This document shows positions 46,631 to 56,934 of a stretch of DNA of 64,000 nucleotides, piece by piece. The stretch spans positions 2,037,614 to 2,101,613 of the forward strand of contig NC_092249.1 in NCBI RefSeq assembly GCF_036320965.1, in the 5' to 3' direction. Each line of letters begins with the position of its first letter. Positions within the stretch are counted from its first letter, which is position 1. The stretch is from Panulirus ornatus (taxonomy: Eukaryota; Arthropoda; Malacostraca; Decapoda; Palinuridae). The notes under the pieces were generated by a model. That model ran no database searches. It saw nothing but the letters and a program-made list of their open reading frames with translations, and was not told where the DNA came from. The position numbers and the translations under genes are program-made.

Positions 46631-49375
46631 CTTTGTCGCTGTCTCCCGCGTTTGCGAGGTAGCGCAAGGAAACAGACGAAAGAAATGGCCCAACCCCCCC
46701 CCCCCCATACACATGTACATACACACGTCCACACACGCAAATATACATACCTACACAGCTTTCCATGGTTTACCCCAGACGCTTCACATGCCTTGCTTCA
46801 ATCCACTGACAGCACGTCAACCCCTGTATACCACATGGCTCCAATTCACTCTATTCCTTGCCCTCCTTTCACCCTCCTGCATGTTCAGGCCCCGATCACA
46901 CAAAATCTTTTTCACTCCATCTTTCCACCTCCAATTTGGTCTCCCTCTTCTCCTCGTTCCCTCCACCTCCGACACATATATCCTCTTGGTCAATCTTTCC
47001 TCACTCATTCTCTCCATGTGCCCAAACCATTTCAAAACACCCTCTTCTGCTCTCTCAACCACGCTCTTTTTATTTCCACACATCTCTCTTACCCTTACGT
47101 TACTTACTCGATCAAACCACCTCACACCACACATTGTCCTCAAACATCTCATTTCCAGCACATCCATCCTCCTGCGCACATCTCTATCCATAGCCCACGC
47201 CTCGCAACCATACAACATTGTTGGAACCACTATTCCTTCAAACATACCCATTTTTGCTTTCCGAGATAATGTTCTCGACTTCCACACATTTTTCAAGGCT
47301 CCCAAAATTTTCGCCCCCTCCCCCACCCTATGATCCACTTCCGCTTCCATGGTTCCATCCGCTGCCAGATCCACTCCCAGATATCTAAAACACTTCACTT
47401 CCTCCAGTTTTTCTCCATTCAAACTCACCTCCCAATTGACTTGACCCTCACCCCTACTGTACCTAATAACCTTGCTCTTATTCCCATTTACTCTTAACTT
47501 TCTTCTTCCACACACTTTACCAAACTCAGTCACCAGCTTCTGCAGTTTCTCACATGAATCAGCCACCAGTGCTGTATCATCAGCGAACAACAACTGACTC
47601 ACTTCCCAAGCTCTCTCATCCCCAACAGACTTCATACTTGCCCCTCTTTCCAGGACTCTTGCATTTACCTCCCTAACAACCCCATCCATAAACAAATTAA
47701 ACAACCATGGAGACATCACACACCCCTGCCGCAAACCTACATTTACTGAGAACCAATCACTTTCCTCTCTTCCTACACGTACACATGCCTTACATCCTCG
47801 ATAAAAACTTTTCACTGCTTCTAACAACTTGCCTCCCACACCATAAATTCTTAATACCTTCCACAGAGCATCTCTATCAACTCTATCATATGCCTTCTCC
47901 AGATCCATAAATGCTACATACAAATCCATTTGCTTTTCTAAGTATTTCTCACATACATTCTTCAAAGCAAACACCTGATCCACACATCCTCTACCACTTC
48001 TGAAACCGCACTGCTCTTCCCCAATCTGATGCTCTGTACATGCCTTCACCCTCTCAATCAATACCCTCCCATATAATTTACCAGGAATACTCAACAAACT
48101 TATACCTCTGTAATTTGAGCACTCACTCTTATCCCCTTTGCCTTTGTACAATGGCACTATGCACGCATTCCGCCAATCCTCAGGCACCTCACCATGAGTC
48201 ATACATACATTAAATAACCTTACCAACCAGTCAACAATACAGTCACCCCCTTTTTTAATAAATTCCACTGCAATACCATCCAAACCTGCTGCCTTGCCGG
48301 CTTTCATCTTCCGCAAAGCTTTTACTACCTCTTCTCTGTTTACCAAATCATTTTCCCTAACCCTCTCACTTTGCACACCACCTCGACCAAAACACCCTAT
48401 ATCTGCCACTCTGTCATCAGACACATTCAACAAACCTTCAAAATACTCATTCCATCTCCTTCTCACATCACCGCTACTTGTTATCACCTCCCCATTTACG
48501 CCCTTCACTGAAGTTCCCATTTGCTCCCTTGTCTTACGCACCCTATTTACCTCCTTCCAGAACATCTTTTTATTCTCCCTAAAATTTACTGATAGTCTCT
48601 CACCCCAACTCTCATTTGCCCTTTTTTTCACCTCTTGCACCTTTCTCTTGACCTCCTGTCTCTTTCTTTTATACTTCTCCCACTCAATTGCGTTTTTTCC
48701 CTGCAAAAATCGTCCAAATGCCTCTCTCTTCTCTTTCACTAATACTCTTACTTCTTCATCCCACCACTCACTACCCTTTCTAAACAGCCCACCTCCCACT
48801 CTTCTCATGCCACAAGCATCTTTTGCGCAATCCATCACTGATTCCCTAAATACATCCCATTCCTCCCCCACTCCCCTTACTTCCATTGTTCTCACCTTTT
48901 TCCATTCTGTACACAGTCTCTCCTGGTACTTCCCCACACAGGTCTCCTTCCCAAGCTCACTTACTCTCACCACCTTCTTCACCCCAACATTCACTCCTCT
49001 TTTCTGAAAACCCATACTAATCTTCACCTTAGCCTCCACAAGATAATGATCAGACATCCCTCCAGTTGCACCTCTCAGCACATTAACATCCAAAAGTCTC
49101 TCTTTCGCACGCCTGTCAATTAACACGTAATCCAATAACGCTTTCTGGCCATCTCTCCTACTTACATAAGTATACTTATGTATATCTCGCTTTTTAAACC
49201 AGGTATTCCCAATCATCAGTCCTTTTTCAGCACATAAATCTACAAGCTCTTCACCATTTCCATTTACAACACTGAACACCCCATGCATACCCATTATTCC
49301 CTCAACTGCCACATTACTCACCTTTGCATTCAAATCACCCATCACTATAACCCGGTCTCGTGCATCAAATATATA

Positions 49376-49378
<3 letters not shown>
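46599..49378 (-). mobile_element. longest LINE family A copy (RTE-like), 5'-truncated
   Basis: A ~2.78-kb non-LTR retrotransposon on the minus strand. From its 5' end: partial AP endonuclease, reverse transcriptase, C-terminal domain, a ~190-bp 3' UTR with a G-run (46694-46706), terminal hairpin (46635-46668) and poly(A) (poly(T) at 46599-46627). Both flanks are (AT)n, so it inserted into, or generated, an AT microsatellite. The open frame continues upstream of 49345 through FDARDRVIV into the (AT)n. The N-terminal part of the endonuclease is missing, so this copy cannot nick DNA on its own. Confidence 0.95.
46817..49345 (-). CDS. RTE-like LINE polyprotein: partial AP endonuclease + RT
   Basis: 842 codons without a stop. 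Residues 3-8 (GDLNAK), 47-50 (NTWF), 70-76 (LLDYVLI) and 98-100 (SDH) are the C-terminal half of an APE-type endonuclease; D and H of the SDH motif are present. The RT follows: the AGLDG block near residue 345-360, NYRGISLL, motif A MDLEKAYD (about 480-487), motif B GLRQGCVMSP (about 537-546), and motif C FADD (about 587-590) with both catalytic aspartates. The C-terminal domain has VVPTMLYGCEAW and, near 765-815, GHMERMSEERLTKR and RPNWRWKDG. This tail and the single-ORF layout fit RTE/BovB-type elements. No stops or frameshifts, so the insertion is recent. Predicted product: a nuclear RNP protein able to reverse transcribe, lacking a complete endonuclease. Confidence 0.93.
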   Translation of the reverse strand: MMGDLNAKVSNVAVEGIMGMHGVFSVVNGNGEELVDLCAEKGLMIGNTWFKKRDIHKYTYVSRRDGQKALLDYVLIDRRAKERLLDVNVLRGATGGMSDHYLVEAKVKISMGFQKRGVNVGVKKVVRVSELGKETCVGKYQERLCTEWKKVRTMEVRGVGEEWDVFRESVMDCAKDACGMRRVGGGLFRKGSEWWDEEVRVLVKEKREAFGRFLQGKNAIEWEKYKRKRQEVKRKVQEVKKRANESWGERLSVNFRENKKMFWKEVNRVRKTREQMGTSVKGVNGEVITSSGDVRRRWNEYFEGLLNVSDDRVADIGCFGRGGVQSERVRENDLVNREEVVKALRKMKAGKAAGLDGIAVEFIKKGGDCIVDWLVRLFNVCMTHGEVPEDWRNACIVPLYKGKGDKSECSNYRGISLLSIPGKLYGRVLIERVKACTEHQIGEEQCGFRSGRGCVDQVFALKNVCEKYLEKQMDLYVAFMDLEKAYDRVDRDALWKVLRIYGVGGKLLEAVKSFYRGCKACVRVGREESDWFSVNVGLRQGCVMSPWLFNLFMDGVVREVNARVLERGASMKSVGDERAWEVSQLLFADDTALVADSCEKLQKLVTEFGKVCGRRKLRVNGNKSKVIRYSRGEGQVNWEVSLNGEKLEEVKCFRYLGVDLAADGTMEAEVDHRVGEGAKILGALKNVWKSRTLSRKAKMGMFEGIVVPTMLYGCEAWAMDRDVRRRMDVLEMRCLRTMCGVRWFDRVSNVRVREMCGNKKSVVERAEEGVLKWFGHMERMSEERLTKRIYVSEVEGTRRRGRPNWRWKDGVKKILCDRGLNMQEGERRARNRVNWSHVVYRG

Positions 49379-49452
<74 letters not shown>
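49379..49452. repeat. (AT)n microsatellite at the LINE 5' junction
   Basis: Pure AT tract starting exactly where the LINE coding sequence breaks off. Confidence 0.96.
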
Positions 49453-49455
<3 letters not shown>

Positions 49456-50080
49456 GTTACGCGGCACAAAATAAGAGCAACTGGGCTGAAAATACTGTGA
49501 TGCAGCAGCAGCATTTACAACATGTCAGCGGGAAAAAATATATAGCAACAGAAAACGGCCGGCAGAGGCACAGCTTTCATCATCAGACCACCACAAAAAA
49601 ACATCAAAGCAAATTTCGTAACTGTACATCACAACACCTGGGTTGGTTCGTTCCCGTCACAGCTTAAAAAAGAAAAAAAAAAGTTCCCCACGCCAGTGAA
49701 ATAAACTGTCTAGTTTCCGACAAATTACTTCTTCCAATGGAAAAATGCCACTGACCACCACGGTCAATAAACCTTAATAAAATAATCCAACACTAACTCA
49801 CACCCGCGTTTCATTTTCTTTCCAATACATTACTTCTTATAATACAACATTTTAACAGCTTTTCATTCCTGCTTTACAGCATGCAACAGAAACAAAGGCT
49901 TTTCCCCTGCAGCTGTTTCATTTCGCCGTTTGCAAATAAAAGTTTCAACGGTGACGACAACAAGACAGGCCTGCCTTCCGTTTTCTACATGTTTTCGTTT
50001 TCTGCATGTGTCATCCTTCCTCCATATCCCGTACGTCAAAAAGAAACATATGTACATTTGTACAAATAAGTGTGCATATA

Positions 50081-50083
<3 letters not shown>
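49453..50083. other. unclassified sequence
   Basis: No coding signal. Contains 'CTTTCATCATCAGACCACCAC' near 49577, reminiscent of 'hatch' repeats next to AT tracts, and a poly(A)-interrupted purine stretch at 49668-49685. Confidence 0.4.

Positions 50084-50153
<70 letters not shown>
50084..50153. repeat. (AT)n microsatellite
   Basis: Pure AT tract followed by 'GGGAAAAGATCACAATTGAGC', which begins a partial copy of the foldback-type repeat found complete at 52138-52328. Confidence 0.96.
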
Positions 50154-50155
<2 letters not shown>

Positions 50156-50235
50156 GAAAAGATCACAATTGAGCACGTGATCAAGTAAATTCCTCCTAAT
50201 TCACGGGGAAATGAAACACATATCCACGGACAAGT
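50154..50235. repeat. partial foldback-family repeat
   Basis: 'CACGGGGAAATGAAACACAT' near 50200 matches the outer edge of the 52.1-kb inverted repeat (GGGGAAATGAAACAC), but the inner arm is absent. Confidence 0.6.
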
Positions 50236-50335
50236 AAAACATAAAATACAACACCTGTAAAAACAGAAGGTGTGTTGCCAACTGACCTAAAATACTGGGA
50301 CAAATTGTGGAAGACTTTCGTTCAGCCATGATGGG

Positions 50336-50485
50336 ATACCATATATTCTCTCTTCAAAATTCCACCGCGGCCCGTTTTCTTTTTTTCAAGTTACAAAAGG
50401 TCCCATTTCCCTCAAATCCCACCGCGGCCCATTTTCCTCAGTTAGAAAGTGGGTTATATCCTACAATTTCAGCGAGGCCTATTTT
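50336..50485. repeat. short CCGCGG-centred repeat
   Basis: Two to three imperfect units: 'TTCCACCGCGGCCCGTTTTC', 'TCCCACCGCGGCCCATTTTC' and the decayed 'TTTCAGCGAGGCCTATTTTC'. Each of the first two has the palindrome CCGCGG. Confidence 0.7.
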
Positions 50486-50567
50486 CTTCAACTGCCAACA
50501 TGCCCCAATTTTCTTTTTATCTTATGTATCGCCAATTTCAGAAGTGGTTCTGCCCTTATCCCTATCC

Positions 50568-50725
50568 TCCCGCATGCGGCCACCGTTGTCCCCCCCAACC
50601 CCCTTACGTAACCCGCATGCGGCAACCCTTTCCTCCCTCCCCCGCAAGCAACCGACACCCCGATCTCTTCCCTCCCGCATGCGGCCACCATTCCTATCGC
50701 TCCCTCCCGCATGCGGCCACCACCA
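50568..50725. repeat. four CCGCATGCGG palindromes in ~150 bp
   Basis: 'CCCGCATGCGGC' occurs near 50570, 50613, 50672 and 50707, three times followed by CACC, with irregular spacing in C/T-rich sequence. The core resembles an NRF-1-type GCATGC half-site pair, but no binding claim is made. It may be a decayed minisatellite. Confidence 0.75.
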
Positions 50726-51402
50726 ACCCCTGCGGAAAAGAAACTCCTCTTCTTCCCCCGCAAGTATCCACCCTCCACTCCCCCGTCAAACTGGACCGCG
50801 TCAATACCACGGCAAGATAAGCGAGCCCCACACTTCCTTGTCGCGCCATACAGTCGAGAATCCTACCTCCCGCAACCTAATATAGACCCAAGCTGCGCCG
50901 TCCTACGAAACTGTTGCTACACTCGCTCTAACGAACATGTAGCCCCAGCAAGACGTTTTCATTAAGTAGGAATGTAGCTAATTGTGCGACTGAGGCTGGC
51001 GACGTGTTCGGGGCTAAATTAACAACACATTCACTTCTACAACAGCTCTGGTGCGAGGCGGGTCACCTGTATGCTGCAGATGTAGACACATCACACACAC
51101 ACATACGTGTCTACAATGCTGTCCTTATGATGTAGGTAGGTACAGTGATGTCTCAATGAATGCTGTAGATGTAGCAGTCAACATCAGCGGACATCTACAA
51201 TGCTGTAGTACAGCAGGCAGGCAGGCAGGCAGGCGTCTACGATACGGTTATGCTGTAGTGATAAATGCTCTTGTCATTTGTAACTACAAGTGGGGCATCT
51301 ACAGTCTCTTCTGCCCTAGTGGCAAAAGCTGTCGTATTTCTACACCAAGCAGGCGCATGCTGGGCTACCCTGTTGTAGTGGCACAGGACATCAAAGTGCG
51401 TC
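50726..51402. other. intron sequence, nothing recognised
   Basis: C-rich then mixed. A (GCAG)n run at 51208-51232 and loose 'CTACAATGCTGT' repeats at 51110-51250 precede the 32-bp array. Confidence 0.4.
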
Positions 51403-51594
51403 AAGTTCGCTGGACTACAATGATGCCAGCGATTAAGTTCGCTGGACTACAATGATGCCAGCGATCAAGTTCGCTGGACTACAATGATGCCAGCGATCAA
51501 GTTCGCTGGACTACAATGATGCCAGCGATCAGGTTCGCTGGACTACAATGATGCCAGCGATCAAATTCGCTGGACTACAATGATGCCAGCGATC
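51403..51594. repeat. 32-bp minisatellite, six copies, hairpin-forming
   Basis: Units start at 51403, 51435, 51467, 51499, 51531 and 51563. Each contains 'TTCGCTGGACTACAATGATG' followed by 'CCAGCGATC'. TCGCTGG and CCAGCGA are perfect 7-bp inverted arms around a 12-nt loop, so every unit can form a hairpin. Confidence 0.95.
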
Positions 51595-51719
51595 AATCTA
51601 TCCACAACCCGAGACAGTAATGTTATTCCCTCGTACATAGAAAACCTCTCAGTATGATGTGTCTGCGCCCCACAGCGTAAACAAACTTGGGCAAATCTAC
51701 TTTTGGGAAGAAGAGTTTT

Positions 51720-51721
<2 letters not shown>

Positions 51722-51793
<72 letters not shown>
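51722..51793. repeat. (GA)n microsatellite
   Basis: Pure dinucleotide tract. Confidence 0.98.
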
Positions 51794-51795
<2 letters not shown>

Positions 51796-51957
51796 AATAT
51801 TCCACCGGCAGTTTATCGACAATCACTTCCGCTTTGCAAGGGCGTCCCACAAGGCGGATATAAAGATGAAGGATAATGTTGGTTGAGTGCCACTCCTTAT
51901 CCTGCCTAACTCACTCACTTCCTCATCCAGCCAGACTTTACAGCCCCTTAATCCATC

Positions 51958-52123
<166 letters not shown>

Positions 52124-52137
52124 TTTTTCCTGTTCAA

Positions 52138-52328
52138 GGGGAAATGAAACACAAGTTCCCAAGTGCACTTTCGTGTAATAATCACATCATCAGGGGAGAC
52201 ACAAGAAAGAAGTATAAGTCAGCTGATATACAGCGAAGAGACGTTGTGTATTTCTTTCTTGTGTCTCCCCTGATGATGTGATTATGACACGAAAGTGCAC
52301 TTGGGGACTGATGGTGTTTCATTTCCCC
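52138..52328. repeat. foldback element with ~75-bp inverted arms
   Basis: The left arm (52138-52211) begins GGGGAAATGAAACAC and contains 'AAGTGCACTTTCGTGTAATA' and 'CATCATCAGGGGAGACACAA'. The right arm (52251-52328) is its reverse complement with a few mismatches and a short insertion. The loop is ~39 nt. No transposase and no clear terminal duplication were seen. It could be a MITE-like or snapback element, or two copies of one dispersed repeat in opposite orientation. Confidence 0.88.
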
Positions 52329-52339
52329 ATGGACAAAAA

Positions 52340-53212
52340 AGGAATATACTTGATGACGTGGGAAATGGCGAATATGCGTGAAATATACATCCTCTTGTCG
52401 TTTCTACTTTTGTGTAAACGACTACACCTCTCCGTTCTGTGTCCATAATCACTCCATCTACTTCCCTCCTCACTCCCTCTACTTCCCTCCTTCTATTACC
52501 CATCTCTCTCCACCCTTTCCCCTCGCCTCCCCTCAGTGCCTCCTTCCCTCCCTGCCGTGTGTATCAACAAAGAGAGGCAGCCTGGACCCTCCCTGGGGTA
52601 CAGTACTCTTGCATCATCCCAACACGACGCCGGAACAAAAGCTTTTCAAGCATCGCACCTTCAGCTTAAGGCCAGCTTATCCTTAACGTTCATCTGACGC
52701 TGATGTTCAACCTCCTCTGCTTCCAGATAAATCAAGGTTACGAAAACAACATATGAAACGAATATAATCACCTCCTGCAGAGGATAATTCCAATCAGCAC
52801 TTGATAATCCTATAATGCTTAGGATAATCCAAATATACACATGGTAATCTCACAGTGCGGAGGATAATCCAGGATTACATATGATAATCTCCTAATGCGG
52901 AGGAAAATACTAATTTGCAGTCTTAATGACGCAAATCTCTACCTGTCTAAGTGCTCAGGATAATCATTCTACATTTGTCTACGAAATCAATCTACAAGTC
53001 AAACAAGAACTCGGCGTTCCAGTCTTCCTCCAGCTGCAAACAGAGACTGAGCAAACTATTGTTTACTCTTAATCTTTTATATCATCATAAAGTACACAAT
53101 AAACAACATAACTACATAAGGTAATCAAGAACAAATACGTCATAACCTTCTCTGTGATTCAAATACAGGCATCACGTTTTCTGTTGTCCAACATTCTGTT
53201 CGTCGGATACCC
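52340..53212. other. intron sequence
   Basis: Near 52358 'GGGAAATGGCGAATATGCGTG' is a solo family S 3' end on the plus strand. 52780-52920 has four imperfect ~50-bp units built on 'GGATAATCC' or 'GATAATCTC' with 'TAATGCGGAGGA'. No exon. Confidence 0.45.
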
Positions 53213-53311
53213 TGATTCCTTTCTCTCTTTCACACCACTTCGCTGTTTCCGGTCTTAGCGAGGTAGCGCCGCCCAAAACAGACGACTGAGCCTTACTGGA
53301 AAAGTCCACCT

Positions 53312-53363
<52 letters not shown>

Positions 53364-53505
53364 TTTGCAAAGCAATAATACAGCAGGGGAGGATTTCCAG
53401 CACCGCCCCCCCCCCCCGACCCTCCTCATATTGTCTTCTACAACACAAAAAGAGACACGTGGGTAGTGCTCTTTTCACCGCTGTCCCCCACGGACAGTAT
53501 TCACG
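53213..53505 (-). repeat. SINE-like family S copy with internal (CT)n
   Basis: Head 'CGCTGTTTCCGGTCTTAGCG', then 'AGGTAGCGCC' and 'GACGACTGAGCCTTACTGG'. A (CT)n tract at 53314-53361 splits the element. It resumes with 'GGGGAGGATTTCCAGCACC', poly(C) and 'TCTTCTACAACAC'. The order matches 17905-18120. The microsatellite apparently expanded inside the repeat. Confidence 0.78.
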
Positions 53506-53682
53506 TCCCCTACCAAATGAAAATGGGAGTTTCCTTTTCTCCAAATCAAACATTCCAACTGAGTCAAACATATTTGCATACCAAGGCCCTAATCATCATA
53601 GGTTTCTTACTCTCAAAGCCTGGAATTCAAAATACATTTCTGTAACATACAGCAAAAGCAACCTGCATCACCCAAAGACCTG

Positions 53683-53683
<1 letters not shown>

Positions 53684-53740
<57 letters not shown>
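53684..53740. repeat. (AT)n microsatellite
   Basis: Pure AT tract. Confidence 0.97.
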
Positions 53741-53742
<2 letters not shown>

Positions 53743-53883
53743 AAACTGAGAAAAACAGTCTTGTCCCAATATTGTATTTCTTAAACGACTGATGATTTTA
53801 CGGAGTAAAAAAAAATACCCCGAACGTCTTCTATCATTTGGCCCAAAAAACCTTCTCGATTTCACCTAATCTCTCCTTCGTCT

Positions 53884-54358
53884 TAAAGCTTAAGCTTCCT
53901 GAGACGCAAAGGTTAAGCTTCCTGAAATATAAAGCTTAAGCTTCCTGAGATGTAAAGCTTAAGCTTCCTGAAATATAAAGCTTTAGCTTCCTTAGATGTA
54001 AAGATTAAGCTTCCTGAGATGTAAAGCTTAAGCTTCCTCAGATGTAAAGCTTAAGCTTCCTGAGACGCAAAGGTTAAGCTTCCTGAAATATAAAGCTTAA
54101 GCTTCCTGAGACGCAAAGCTTAAGCTTCCTGAAATATAAAGCTTAAGCTTCCTGAGATATAAAGCTTAAGCTTCCTGAGATATAAAACTTTAGCTTCCTT
54201 AGATATAAAGCTTAAGCTTCCTGAGATATAAAGCTTAAGCTTCCTGAGATATAAAGCTTAAGCTTCCTCAGATATAAAGCTTAAGCTTCCTGAGATATAA
54301 AGCTTAAGCTTCCTCAGATATAAAGCTTAAGCTTCCTGAGATATAAAGCTTAAGCTTT
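53884..54358. repeat. 23-bp minisatellite, about 20 copies
   Basis: Each unit carries the 12-bp palindrome AAGCTTAAGCTT followed by 'CCTGAGATATA' or variants (CCTCAG, GACGCA, AAATAT). Two overlapping HindIII-type sites per unit make it visible by restriction mapping. Confidence 0.96.
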
Positions 54359-54361
54359 ATA

Positions 54362-54610
54362 AGGGCAACTGGCTCTGTGGCATGGAAGACAACACAGTTG
54401 TGACAGGAGACCCGCGGGAAAATCGCGCATTCAGACCCTGGCAATATTCCCGCGCATTTGCATAATACGCAGCCTACATTCGCTGCGTCGAGGAGCGAAT
54501 TTCCAAGTTAAGTCAGATTACGCAATTAGAATATATGATGCCTGGCTGGCGCACTGGTGCAGCCACGACCTTGTTACTTCGACACCCGGAAGAGCGGGGT
54601 TCAGAAGACG
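54362..54610 (+). repeat. two tRNA-like repeat units
   Basis: 'AACTGGCTCTGTGGCATGGA' (54367) and 'CTGGCGCACTGGTGCAGCC' (54545) resemble tRNA D-arm/A-box sequence; the latter contains TGGCGCACTGG. Decayed B-box-like strings ('GCATTCAGACCC', 'GGGTTCAGAAG') follow 45-60 nt later. No cloverleaf can be closed, so these are tRNA-derived relics rather than tRNA genes. Confidence 0.5.
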
Positions 54611-54620
54611 GCGGCAATGA

Positions 54621-54653
54621 TGTCTGTCTGTCTGTCTGCCTGTCTGTCTGTCC
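54621..54653. repeat. (TCTG)n microsatellite
   Basis: About eight units of TCTG with one TGCC interruption. Confidence 0.9.
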
Positions 54654-54752
54654 CTTGTTAAGTATCTCAATTGGTCGTCCGCGACAGCATCTCTCGTGGG
54701 CGTCTGTGTCTGGCTTGGTTACTAACGTGGCTGTCTCTGGGTTTGTCTGTTG

Positions 54753-54819
<67 letters not shown>
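54753..54819. repeat. (CT)n microsatellite
   Basis: Pure dinucleotide tract. Confidence 0.98.
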
Positions 54820-54821
<2 letters not shown>

Positions 54822-55818
54822 TGACAACAGTCCTGCCAACCATTCCGGACGACATTTCCACCAACTGTCCTGGAAAACAGACTTTGTCACCTACCCCTTG
54901 ACAACAACAGTCCTGCCATCTATTCCAGACACCAGTTCTCTCAACAGTCCAGGATATGAGGAGCCCCTTCCAGGCGTCATGGCCCTTCCAGGCGTCATGG
55001 GCGGCCCAAATCTTGTCAAATATCTAAAACAATCCAGCTCTTGGCGTCAGTCCAGGAATGGAATCCTGAATCATGAGACTTGCTCTGCCAAATAGTTGTA
55101 AGAAAAAAAAATACTCCTAGCCTTGGTTCCTGGCCAAAGGAAGAGGAGGAAACCTCTGCGAAGGTTAGAAAAAAAGAGACAATTCCAGTCTCAAGATACG
55201 CATGGAAGAGGCGATCAAATACCCATCACTAACCCAACACGGGTCTGTTCCATATTTTTGGTCTGTTGGAGTACTCATTATCAACACGTCTTAACATATC
55301 TTTTAGCAGCGAATTCTCATTAAGTTCTTCCCAAGAGCGAGAGACAGGCACGAGGATCAGTTTCCAGTCGTGCTGGAAAGGATAATGAAATGCGTCAAGT
55401 GGATCATGATTTCTATATATACGATGTACACGTAAGGGGATCTGATCTGTACTCCCTAAAGAGCGACTAAAATCATACGTCCAATATTTAGAAGATTTAA
55501 CTGGAATGATCAGACCCTGGAGAATCAGGCCTGGAAAGATCAAACCCTCTGGACAACCAGACCTGGAATGACCCGGACAATAAGACCCAGGAGCAATCCC
55601 TCTTGACAACAAATAATGACATGAGACAAAAAAAAGGGGCCAGGCACCACAGCACACAAACATGGGGTCCAGAACCCTGCGAGACAAAACTAGGGGCTGA
55701 AAAGAACCCATCAGAAGAGCCCATAGCGGAACATACCAGACACAAAAACTGCATCTCGCCAAGATCTAGCCAGGCGGGATTGAGTAAACACAGATGAGGG
55801 AGGGGTTTGTATGGCGCG

Positions 55819-55820
<2 letters not shown>
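54820..55820. other. intron sequence with weak repeats
   Basis: A perfect 18-bp tandem duplication, 'CCTTCCAGGCGTCATGG' plus one base, lies at 54965-55001. Loose 'CCTGGA..GATCAGACC' repeats occur at 55500-55595. The 177-codon minus-strand ORF here is low-complexity in part and matches no domain I know; it is probably chance. Confidence 0.4.

Positions 55821-55884
<64 letters not shown>
55821..55884. repeat. (CT)n microsatellite
   Basis: Pure CT tract followed by a short (CA)n. Confidence 0.98.
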
Positions 55885-55886
<2 letters not shown>

Positions 55887-56149
55887 CCCACACACACACA
55901 CATACGCGGCCTCCCAGAAGCGACCCTCATTCATTCAGAAACACCACAATTTCCCATCGACTGGACGGAATCACCCGCCCTCCTCACCCCCTCCCCGTAG
56001 TCAAGTTCCAACTGATGTTGTGGGTGAGAGTTGTAAGGTTATAGACTGTGTGTGAGAGGGTGAGGTGGGGGGACGGGACTAGGGAGAGGGGAGAAGGAAT
56101 GGGGACCCATCTGGGCGGAAGAGAAGGTAGAGGTGGGGGAGACGCCGGG

Positions 56150-56152
<3 letters not shown>

Positions 56153-56227
<75 letters not shown>
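56153..56227. repeat. (GA)n microsatellite
   Basis: Pure dinucleotide tract. The flanking 56060-56150 is G/A-rich. Confidence 0.98.
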
Positions 56228-56229
<2 letters not shown>

Positions 56230-56743
56230 CGCTCTCTCTATTCCTTAATAATTCGCTGGAACATGGCTAATTTGCATACCGTCAAAGACACACCCCTCCC
56301 CCCCCCCCCACACACACACACCTCCCCTGTGTATGTTAATTAAGGCTTCTGTAGATAAGACTTTTACCAACTTACCTCAGCTGCCGCTTCCTCCTTCTCC
56401 TGCGCCGTCAGGAGTACACCTACAGCCGCCTCTTGTCTCTACAGTGTGGCTCCTCCACCGATCCACCACAACCACCACCACAATCCACCCCGACTGCTGG
56501 CCTTATAAGACCAAAATCAAACTGTCCATTAACGTGGTTGCGTCTCGTCACACTGGCCCAGCCGACCACCCATTACAACAATTACTATGAGTGACTGTTA
56601 TCTATCATATCAGCCTTCGACCACAGAGGCGTGTGGGCCTAGTCTCGCCACACACACCAGGTAGAAGGATAAGGACATATACTTCCCCAGCAGACAGTAC
56701 GTGGCGTAGCTAAGCTCTGCGTTAGAGGGGGGTTTCTCCGTCA

Positions 56744-56912
56744 CGTCGAACCCGGATCCCGTGGTTTTACTACAAGAGGACTGTTACCACTGCGCCATCG
56801 CAGCGCTACCTCTCACCGGCGGTTCTACGATACAACCCTTCTACAAAGCTTCGAACCCAGGGCCCGCGGTTCACAGCTCTGGATTGTGACCACTTTCCCA
56901 ACGTAGCCAACC
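56744..56912 (-). repeat. two tandem tRNA-like (SINE-type) units
   Basis: On the minus strand, unit 1 has 'TGGCGCAGTGG' (56798-56788; perfect A box) and 'GGGTTCGACG' (B-box-like, near 56750) about 45 nt apart. Unit 2 has 'TTGGCTACGTTGGGAAAGTG' and 'CCTGGGTTCGAAGC' (56858-56846). Spacing is tRNA-like, but anticodon and acceptor stems do not pair. Probably head-to-tail tRNA-derived SINE relics. Confidence 0.6.
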
Positions 56913-56934
56913 ACACACCAATTCAACTACCCTC

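Noticed and set aside
46422..47333. Long plus-strand ORFs across the LINE (and similar ones at 2050, 3562, 4201, 8650, 13472 and 28824)
   Set aside because: They are antisense shadows of the LINE RT C-terminal coding sequence; all recur only because the LINE recurs, and have no domain of their own.
54545..54607. Possible functional tRNA gene
   Set aside because: The A box fits but the B box is degraded and acceptor and anticodon stems do not pair; kept only as a tRNA-derived relic.
55229..55762. 177-codon minus-strand ORF
   Set aside because: No recognisable domain, overlaps loose repeats, no splice or promoter context, and lies in the large host intron.
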